DNA of 64,000 bases, from the NCBI RefSeq assembly GCF_030272615.1, contig NC_081409.1:914437840-914501839 (forward strand), given 5' to 3'. The translations under genes were made by a program, and so were the position numbers. A model generated the notes under the pieces. That model searched no databases. It was not told the origin of the DNA and worked only from the letters and a program-made list of their open reading frames with translations. Within the stretch, counting starts at the first letter, position 1; each line of letters starts with the position of its first letter. Positions 56,682 through 64,000 of the stretch are shown in pieces. This DNA is from Cryptomeria japonica. Its lineage: Eukaryota > Streptophyta > Pinopsida > Cupressales > Cupressaceae.

Positions 56682-57628
56682 TGTTGGCAATTGACACTCA
56701 TCCGGTGGATATAGATGCGTGAATAATGGTCTAGCGTTGTCATTGATGGCAACTCTCCTTGGAGATCCTATCCAGTAATCACAAATTTTGATATTCGGAA
56801 GTTATTGTGATCCGGTGACAGTCTACCGGTAATTCAGGTTGAGCAGTGCAGTTTTGGTCCGGAAGCTTTCCATTGATTGCGGTGGTGAGATTCGTGCATG
56901 GGTTGATAGGGCCGACATTTAGAAATCATTTTATCATATTTTGGGTGATCCGCATATGTTTTTGGTGATCCAGTTGGAGCCGACTCATGATTACACATTA
57001 CACTACAGGCCGACTTGATAATTGTCTACTTTGTGATTGCGGATATATAAGACCGGTGTAGAAGATCTTTTTGGTGTATGGTGTGAAGTGATATGAGCGA
57101 GTTGTGATCGAGAAATCCTTTTGGCGCAGTTTCACGTGCGCATTCTTGATCCGATAGCTGACTAAGACAGAAAACAGAGCAGAGTAGTAGAGGTGGTACA
57201 ATCAGACTTTATGCACTTAACTGGAACTCATCCAAGCATTGTTTGATGCTATTTTGGAGTTCAACAATTGTAATTCATCATTGTAAAAGATTTGTAAGGC
57301 AGTGAGCCTTCCAGGGTTGTAGCCCTTATTGTATCTTGAGTTGTAAGCTCTAGGCAGTGTGCCTGAAAGCTAGTGCATTCCGCTTTTGTAATATTGTTTT
57401 GCTATTGGTCATAGTGGAATAATATTGTAGGTTCAAATCTCACCGTGGTTTTTCCCATTTGGGTTTCCACGTAAAAATCCTTGTGTTATGATCTTGTGGT
57501 TGATTATCTTGTGTTTCTGCACTTTACTTTCTTGCATATGCTTCTGGTGGTTTCAGAATAAGAGAAAATTTATTTGCCGATAGATCACTGATTCACCCCC
57601 CCCCTCTCGATGATCCTTGATTCCAACA
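56682..57628 (+). repeat. 5' LTR of element K (947 bp)
   Basis: TGTTGG at the start and CCAACA at the end form a 6-bp inverted repeat. A TATATAAG at 57044-57051 serves as promoter, and the primer site follows after two bases. The 3' LTR is not in the window. Confidence 0.8.
57044..57051 (+). promoter_or_regulatory. TATA box in element K LTR
   Basis: TATATAAG in a GC-richer context (GCGGA...ACCGG), about 580 bp before the LTR end. Confidence 0.6.
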
Positions 57629-57630
57629 AT

Positions 57631-57643
57631 TGGTATCAGAACC
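57631..57643 (+). promoter_or_regulatory. Element K primer-binding site (initiator tRNA-Met)
   Basis: TGGTATCAGAACC matches TGGTATCAGAGC, the usual complement of plant initiator tRNA-Met, for its first ten bases. Confidence 0.75.
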
Positions 57644-57696
57644 TAGTTCCTCCAAGGAAGCCTAACCGCTTGAGGAAGGTCCGGGAGATTGAATCA

Positions 57697-58848
57697 ATGG
57701 ATTCCGGTTTTCAGAGACAGCTTTGTTTGGCACTTGAGAATCTTGATGCAGCAAGAAATGAAATAAGTTCCTTAAAGAGAAACCTGAATGCAGCAAAAGA
57801 CTTCATTAATGATTTGAAAGATCAGGTCAACACTTCAAGAGACAAGAAGAAAGAGCTGATGGACAAGCTAAAGGACAAAGAAGATCAAAGCATGGAAAAT
57901 CAAGACAAAGCTGATGAGTGTGAGAAGCTTGCTAGAGAGAATGTTGTATTGAAGAATGAGATGCAATCCATTGTGATGAAGCTAACTAAGGAGATTGAAG
58001 ACCGGAAAAAGAATGAAGAGAATTTGATTCAATCATTGAAGGACAGAGTAGATGAATGCTTCAGGCTTACCTATGAGAATGATCAGTTGAAGCTTGAGTT
58101 GACACAATCAAGGAATAATGGTCAAGAACTTGAGAGACAGATTGTTGCCCTAAGAGATGAACTTGCTACTGCAAATGAATATAAAGAAAAATTGAATGCT
58201 AGCTCAACAAGGCTTGATGAGATGCTGGAAAGTCAAAGACATGGAAAGGACATGTGAGGACTTGGATTTGAGAAGAGAGAATCCTTCGGATCTGGACAAG
58301 GCAATCATAAGAAGAGCAAAAATCCTCCGGTAAGATAGCCTAATGCTCATAAATTCAATGGTAGATGTTTTACTTGCAATAAATTTGGTCATATGGCGAA
58401 TCAATACAGAACTAGGATGAATAATGGAATGAATAATATGAACAATGGTCCTACCTTTACCGGTCAGTGTTTCATATGCAATAATTTTGGTCACAAGTCA
58501 AACATGTGCAGAGCAGTAATGAACAATTTCCAAAACAAGAGATGTTATGCTTGTGGGATGTTTGGACATATCTCTAACCAATGCAGGATGAAACCAAATT
58601 AGATGAATTTCAGACCTATGCAAAGAAATGTTGTTTGTCGTACATGCAACAAAACCGGTCACATTGCAAAGCATTGCAGAAGCAAGAATAATGCTCTGAT
58701 AAATAAAGGCAAATCAGATGAGAAAGGCAAAGCGAAGGTAGAAGAGATCAGAGACAAGCATGAGAAGATGTGGGTTAGAAAAGATGAATCCAAGACGGAC
58801 AATGGATCTGCACCTGAATCCGGTGCACGATCTTCATCCGATAACTAA
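57697..58848 (+). pseudogene. gag: Element K gag: coiled coil plus four CCHC zinc knuckles, three in-frame stops
   Basis: The frame opens MDSGFQRQLCLALE at 57697. About 180 residues of heptad-rich coiled coil follow (NEISSLKRNL, VDECFRLTYENDQL), then TGA at 58255, TAG near 58336 and TAG at 58600, all in the same frame. Four knuckles lie at about 58370, 58468, 58543 and 58639. The first has lost its last cysteine (C..C....H....Y), and the other three are complete (for example CFICNNFGHKSNMC). A Lys/Glu-rich tail ends at 58848. The protein would multimerise and bind RNA. Four knuckles is more than the usual one or two. Confidence 0.78.
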
Positions 58849-59270
58849 GGCATTTGGCCTTAGGGGGTGGCATCTTCATGCAAAATCTTGCAGAACCCCC
58901 TGCAGAGATCTGTGATCGATCGTGGTTGATTGCAGATGTTTGGAGATGATTATCCGGAACTCTTCATGACAATCTTTGAATCCGGTTGAATGGATTATGC
59001 TAAACAGGGCATCCGGTTGAACCTTACCAGTGCATTTATGTCAACTTAAAATTAGGGTTTGCAAACTTAAAATTAGGGTTTGCAAAGTTAAAAAGGGGAA
59101 AATGTGAATCATTTCTCACATTGCGAGCGAAGAGTCGAAGCAGCAGAGCGAAGCGATCCAATTTCCAAGGCGATCAAGAGCTTTGAGGCGATCCGATAAA
59201 GGTTATTGTGCATCTATCAGGAACATGAGGTATTTTCAGAGGCATACCTTGAACCCTCAAATTTCTCGAA
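58849..59270. other. Spacer between element K gag and accessory ORF
   Basis: It contains a 21-bp direct repeat (ACTTAAAATTAGGGTTTGCAA twice, about 59044-59085) and a GAGCGAAG/GGCGATC-rich stretch, but no protease or pol sequence. The end is probably the 5'UTR of the ORF at 59271. Confidence 0.5.
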
Positions 59271-59723
59271 ATGGCATCTTCTTCTGTTAATACGCCTTTG
59301 GTAGTTGAAGTTTCTGAAAGAGAAAGGCCCCAATTCAAGAAACATCCTTTCAAGTCTGTTGAAGATGACCCCAACGGTGCTTTCTCGTCCGTACCATATG
59401 GAGTTCTGCATGTTGATGATGTGAGAGCTTATATTCACTGCAACATTGAGGAGACCGGAAATGAGGCTATTCTAGCACTTTTTAACAGACACCTCCGGGA
59501 CAGGGATGGAAATCTCAAACCAGAATATGCTCGGTTGCAGAGGAAGGGTTTCACGCAATTTGTTCACTTCCCGTTGTTCAATGAAGATGAGTGGGTGAGA
59601 TACATTCTAAGTCGTGTGCACAATGAGTTTATCTAGCTGGACAAACCTTACAAGATAACCAAGCAGGCCATCCATGCAATCACTTGTCTGAATCAAACCG
59701 GTGACAAACCTAATCTGAGGAAG
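59271..59723 (+). pseudogene. Element K accessory ORF, 5' part, cut by unit G
   Basis: It begins MASSSVNTPLVVEV and contains an ordered domain (YGVLHVDDVRAYIHCNIEET, HFPLFNEDEWVRYIL). After one TAG (59634) the frame continues LDKPYKITKQAIHAITCLNQ up to unit G. The style of start (Met-Ala-Ser) and place after gag match the accessory genes of D and E, but I see no firm motif match and cannot name the family. Confidence 0.6.
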
Positions 59724-60352
59724 TGTTGTGATGTATTCACACATCGCCCCATTGCAAATGGGGACCCCTACTTTTTTCGCTTTGTGGGGTTTTGCTTTCT
59801 AGGTTTTAGAGTTTTGTTTGTTAGCCTTTGCTTTTCGAGTGTCGCCAAGGGGATCACCTGGATAGCAGGCTCTGCTTGAGCTAGGTTGAGTCTTTGGGGC
59901 CCCAGAATTAGGGTTTCTTTGAAAGTCTTCCTTAGGGCCTGGTTTTGCTCTTGTTGCTATTTGTGTCTTGCTTGGTGAGTGAGTATCATTCTTGAAGGTC
60001 CGAGCTACGTCAAGTTGGTGAGTGATGAAGTCTGGAATGTCATCCTGATCTTCAAATACCCTGAAATTTGGCTGTCTGGAATGTCCTGATCCTGAAATTT
60101 GGCTAAGTCTGGAATGTCCTGATCCTGAAATTTGGCTAAGTCTGGAATGTCCTGATCCTGAAATTTGACTTAGTCTGGAAAACTGAAGAATCCTCCAAAA
60201 ACTAGATTTTGCAATATAACTCCTGGAGGTCCGAAAACACTCTCAAACATCTTGACAGTATATATGGAATATAACTTAAAGTATAAGAAATGTCACTTAT
60301 ACTTAAATGTTATATTCCATAAAATGAACCTGACGGAGAGACCAAAATGTCA

Positions 60353-63125
60353 AATTTCGCTCCTGACCCTTCCAAAGGGTCCAGAGCGAAATTCTTGAAA
60401 ACACTCATTCTTCCTTTAGCCAAAGTCAAGACCAAGGTGGCAATGAAAGGAGAGGGATCTATGTTTGCCTCCCAAAGAGGATGAGAGTTGGAAAAGTCAA
60501 GGATCAAACCCAAAACATGATTTTCGCTCCTGACCCTTCCAAAGGGTCCAGAGCGAAAATCTTTGTAGCTCTTATTTTCTTCCTTATTTTGGCTAAGCTT
60601 TGGCATGATGGAGAAGGAATTAGTATGTTCTTGCCCTGAGAGGGAGTGGGATGCTTTGGAAGATCAAGATTTTAGCCTAAAAGAGAATTTCGCTCCTGAC
60701 CCTTCCAAAGGGTCCAGAGCGAAATTCACTATAAACCTCATTTGCTTCTTGATTTGGGCATTAATCCTTGTTCCTTAGGTGGAAAATGATCTAAGTTTGC
60801 TTCTTGAGGTGGTTTGAAGTTGGAAAAGTGAGTGATCAAGCCTAAACTAAGATTTTCGCTCCTGACCCTTCCAAAGGGTCCAGAGCGAAAATCCTCCTAA
60901 GACTCATTTCTTCCCTAGTTTGACCAAATTTTGATTTGCAAGGCATCTTGAAAGGAAGGATGGACATCTTTTGCCATTGGAAATGTTTGAAAGCATTGAA
61001 AAGTGAAGGATTTTGAGCCAAAAAAGTGAATTTCGCTCCTGACCCTTCCAAAGGGTCCAGAGCGAAATTCCTAAAAACACCTATTTTTCCATTAGAGGAG
61101 GTCAAGTCCTTGGTTTTTTGTGGCATGGATGGAAGTGAGATAGCATGTCTTTGCCTCTTGAGGTGGTTTGGAATTGGAGAAATGAAGAATCAAGCCTAGA
61201 AAGGGAAATTTGCTCCTGACCCTTCCAAAGCGTTCAGGGCGAAAATCTACTTAGACCTCATTTCCTCCCTAATTCGACCAAATTTTGATGTCCAAGGCAT
61301 GTTGAAAGGGAGAATGAACATGTTGTGGCCTTTGGGAATGTTTGAAAGAGTTGAGGAATGAGTGTTTTAGCCAAGAAAGGAAATTTCGGTCCTGACCCTT
61401 CCAAAGGGTCCAGAGCAAAATTCCTTACAAGCATATATTTTTAACCTTGCTTGAGCTTAAAACCTTGTTCCTAAGGCGAAGAGAGAGGAGATTTTACCTT
61501 GCAAAGAAGATTGGGATTGAAAGAATGATGATTTTGGTCTAGAAAGGGAAATTCGCTCCTAACCCTTCCAAAGGGTCCAGGGCGAAATTGTGCAAAACCT
61601 ATCTTTTCCCTTAGTTTCATGCCAAATCTAGTGTGGATCATGATTAAAGAAGGCCTTAGGAATGACTCCAAATTACCAATGATTATCAAGATTGAAGGAA
61701 TTGAGCCAAATGATGAAAATCGCTCCTAACCCTTCCAGAGGGTCCAGGGCGAAAATTCTTCAACCACCTATTTTCCCTTGCAAAATCAAGTCAAACTTGG
61801 GTTGGATGTGAGAGGAGATGTGTTTTCTAGCCTTTTGAGGTGAATTCAACTTGAAATGATGGAGGAATAAGCCTAAATTAAGAAATTCGCTCCTGACCCT
61901 TCCAGAGGGTCGAGGGCGAAATTTCACCAAAACCACCTTTTTTCCAAATTTGTGACAAGACAATTGCAAACTAAAGTGAATTGGGATGGAAGAAGTCTTT
62001 AGGAGTAACTTCAAGTTGCTAGGAAACATTGAAATTGAAGGAACTGAGCCAAATCAAGAATTTCGCTCCTGACCCTTCCAAAGGGTCCAGAGCGAAATTC
62101 TAAAATCCACCTATTCCTTTCACATTTAGACCAAGCCAGGCCTAGACAAAGATGATAGAAGCCCTTGAGATTGCCCTTGAATGGATTTTGGTCTCCAAAA
62201 ATGATGATTTTGGGCTAGAGGAAGAAATTCACTCCTGACCCTTCCAAAGGGTCAAGAGCGAAAAACACTAAAACCATCCTTTTCTCCAAATTTTGTGCTA
62301 AGTCGGGCCTGGACTAGGGTGAGAAAAACTATTTGGAATGCCTTGGAAAGATGTTTGACCATCAAAAGTGTGAATTTTGAGCTAAAATGAGAATTTCGCT
62401 CCTGACCCTTCCAGAGGGTCCAGAGCGAAATTCTGGATAGGTCCTGTCCCTGGCTAGGTTTTTGAGCGAATTTGACTTTTTAGGCCTTGTGAAGATCAAA
62501 CCAATGTTGCCAAGTTGGGAAGTGGATTCAATGTGAGGGAGTTCAAATGAAGTGAGGTGAAGAAAATGAAATTGGGTGTGAATAGGCAAGCAAAAAGTGA
62601 ATTTCGCTCCTGACCCTTCCAAAGGGTCCAGAGCGAAATTCATCTAAACCACTATTTCCCCTTTGTGTCAAGACAAGATTTTGATTCCTAAGGCATGAAA
62701 AGACTAGAGGGAGGTTATTTAAGCCTTGCAAGATGAATTGAGGTAAAGGAAGTGTAAAATGAAGCCTAAAGAAGGAATTTCGCTCCTGACCCTTCCAGAG
62801 GGTCCAGGACAAAATTCCCATTATCACCTAATTTGCCCATGTGAGAAACTAAAAGGATGGATCCCTAGACTTTGTTGGACTAAAACAAGCATATGCTCAC
62901 CTTCTGGAAGATTTTGAAGTCAAAAAATGGAGTAATTGAGGCCTAACCAAGAAAATTCGCTCCTGACCCTTCTAGAGGGTCCAGGGCGAAATCTTTTGAA
63001 ACTCCTATTTTTCACCTTGTTTGGGCTAGGCGAGGAGCTGGTTGTGAGGTAACGTTGAAAAGAGGTCTAAGTTGGCCAGGAATGCAAATTTCACTTCTGA
63101 CCCTTCCAGAGGGTCCAGGACGAAA
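60353..63125. repeat. Array of ~17 imperfect hairpins in unit G
   Basis: Arms are TCGCTCCTGACCC and GGGTCCAGAGCGA, around a TTCCAAA loop, with a period close to 167 bp (about 60353, 60519, 60686, 60851, 61028, 61205, 61381, 61548, 61717, 61883, 62060, 62225, 62393, 62602, 62777, 62955 and 63088). Spacers show weak mutual similarity (AAGGCATG, GAAAGG, TTGAGGAA words), so this is a diverged tandem array whose hairpin is the best-kept part. Confidence 0.92.
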
Positions 63126-63263
63126 TTCTTATAGGGCCTGTCCTTGGGGAAAATCTTGAGCAAGCTTCATTTTAATATCTTTTGTTGATGACTTAAGGTG
63201 TAAAATACTATGTTGAAATGAATTTATTATATGTCCTTAATCATCTTTTGGTTTGTTTTGCAG

Positions 63264-63449
63264 AGGAAAAAGACCAGATCAAGGACGACCACCTCCAGTC
63301 CAGCATCATCGAGGACAACCACTTCCAGCCTAGCATCATCAAGGACGACCTCTTCCAGTCCAGCATTTGAAGGAAAGGTACACCATCCATCCTGCACATC
63401 AAAGACAAAGGAGGTCAAAGCAAGGGTCCGTTGGAGAAGCAGATAGTTT
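63264..63449 (+). CDS. Short Arg/Ser/Thr-rich exon of unit G with three 30-bp repeats
   Basis: After TTTGTTTTGCAG (acceptor at 63261-63263) the frame reads RKKTRSRTTTSSPASSRTT..., with exact 30-bp units at 63281, 63311 and 63341 encoding a ten-residue RTT(T/S)SSPASS-like repeat. It ends at TAG near 63447. Units C and I have related exons in the same place. No upstream exon or start codon can be proven, so coding status is doubtful. Confidence 0.4.
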
Positions 63450-63709
63450 CAAAAGAGTTAATTAAAGTTAGCTTCTCGGCCTCACCAAATTGAGCATCAA
63501 CCAAGTGTCAGACGAGGTGGCATCCCAGTCATCACTCCTCCAGTTGGATGGGTCCACCTCAGCATGTCTAGGTTCAATGTACCTAACTCATGAAAATGCC
63601 ACAAACTTCGATGCACCTACCCCGGTTATCCATTGGTCGAATATTCCAAAGAAGACACGTGTCCAAATAATGCAGTTATTTCATTGGCCAGAATTGAGTT
63701 TGTTGTAAC

Positions 63710-63799
63710 AAACCCTAATTAGGGTTTTCATTGTAAAATCTCGGCCATTGATCTCAAGTTGATCTAAGCCATCGAATTGCATTGAAGGCACTATATAAG
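63710..63799 (+). promoter_or_regulatory. Unit G promoter: palindromic telo-box and TATA box
   Basis: AAACCCTAATTAGGGTTT at 63710-63727 and TATATAAG at 63792-63799. Confidence 0.7.
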
Positions 63800-64000
63800 C
63801 CCTGGCTCCTCATTTGTAAAGGCTAATAGTTAGTAAATAGTTGATAGTCAGTGAATAGGTAGTAGAATAGCAAATAGAATAGCAATTAGAGTAGACTAGG
63901 AAGAGAAGGCAAGACATTGTTGCCTTAATTGTAAAGACTTCTTTTTCATTGAAGATATGGTGAAATATGTCGTTTCGTTGCAATATGCATGGTCTCTTGT

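Larger units (their letters stand above)
56682..64000 (+). mobile_element. Element K: pol-less LTR retrotransposon, right end beyond window, interrupted by unit G
   Basis: The order is 5' LTR (56682-57628), primer site, gag with zinc knuckles, then directly an accessory ORF (59271) with no protease, RT or integrase between. The accessory ORF is cut by unit G at 59724, so the rest of K lies beyond the window. It is probably a non-autonomous element relying on another family's enzymes. The initiator-Met primer site suits Copia or several gypsy groups. Confidence 0.7.
59724..64000 (+). mobile_element. Unit G: TGTTGTGATG LTR-like unit, right end beyond window
   Basis: It starts at 59724 with TGTTGTGATG and the shared ATTGCAAATGGGG palindrome. 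GGAAG (59719-59723) is the candidate target duplicate. The order then equals unit C in the opposite orientation: a conserved block near 60.05-60.32 kb, 17 hairpins, splice acceptor (63261-63263), short Arg/Ser exon, telo-box and TATA. By comparison with C, about 0.7 kb including the CAACA end lies beyond the window. Confidence 0.82.

Noticed and set aside
60353-63125. Regularly spaced ~36-bp palindromes look like a CRISPR array
   Set aside because: Spacers are ~130 bp and mutually related, repeats are imperfect, and the context is plant retrotransposons; no cas genes are present.

Overview
This is a non-genic stretch of a large, repeat-rich plant genome. A gymnosperm (conifer-like) is my best guess, from the size and nesting of the elements and their accessory genes, but no marker here fixes the species. 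Almost everything is LTR retrotransposon, in nested layers that can be dated relative to each other by 5-bp target-site duplications. The only candidate host coding sequence is a pair of minus-strand exons at 12.2-13.9 kb.

Layout. (1) 1-9908: a minus-strand Tat-type Ty3/gypsy element (element B) with a full pol, no gag, a 1.65-kb LTR, a primer site matching tRNA-Trp, and a plus-strand (antisense) plant-mobile-domain gene with an intron. Its other LTR is left of the window. (2) 9909-14700: mostly unique DNA with two candidate exons. (3) 14706-18461: a 3.76-kb LTR-like unit (C) next to a decayed Copia RNase H. (4) 19269-20502: the left end of a related unit (F). (5) 20503-48166: a 27.7-kb Athila-like gypsy element (E, duplication AGAAC) with broken gag and pol, an antisense accessory gene and a sense accessory gene. 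Its antisense gene is split by a 12.2-kb unit (D, 29361-41605, duplication CATCC), which is itself split by unit I (29501-34110, duplication GGTTC). (6) 48.2-54.0 kb: a CCCGC-motif array, a hAT-transposase remnant and a gypsy reverse-transcriptase remnant. (7) 54041-55957: unit H, with about 220-bp terminal inverted repeats (duplication GTACT). (8) 56682 to the right edge: a retrotransposon (K) with a 947-bp LTR, gag with four zinc knuckles and an accessory ORF, interrupted at 59724 by unit G.

Most interesting signal. Units C, D, F, G, H and I belong to one family with ends TGTTG...CAACA. Complete copies are 3.7-7.6 kb. They carry a promoter about 1 kb from the CAACA end (palindromic telo-box plus TATA box), as a solo LTR would. 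Copy D also holds, inside what would be U3, its own promoter, a 5'UTR intron and a roughly 1070-codon gene. That gene is related to the antisense gene of element E, into which D inserted. Upstream of these accessory genes lie arrays of short palindromes: imperfect hairpins with 13-bp arms (about 52 copies in C, D, G and I, with a compensatory stem change between subfamilies), and other motifs (ATCGAT, CCCGC, TGTGCA, CGTACG) near other genes or elements. I suggest these arrays are binding sites of element-encoded or host regulators, by analogy with the motif arrays recognised by VANC anti-silencing proteins. This is inference.

How the parts work together: the gypsy pol genes supply protease, reverse transcriptase, RNase H and integrase. 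Both visible integrases have a substituted catalytic aspartate, so neither pol looks active. The short non-pol units must have been moved by enzymes encoded elsewhere.
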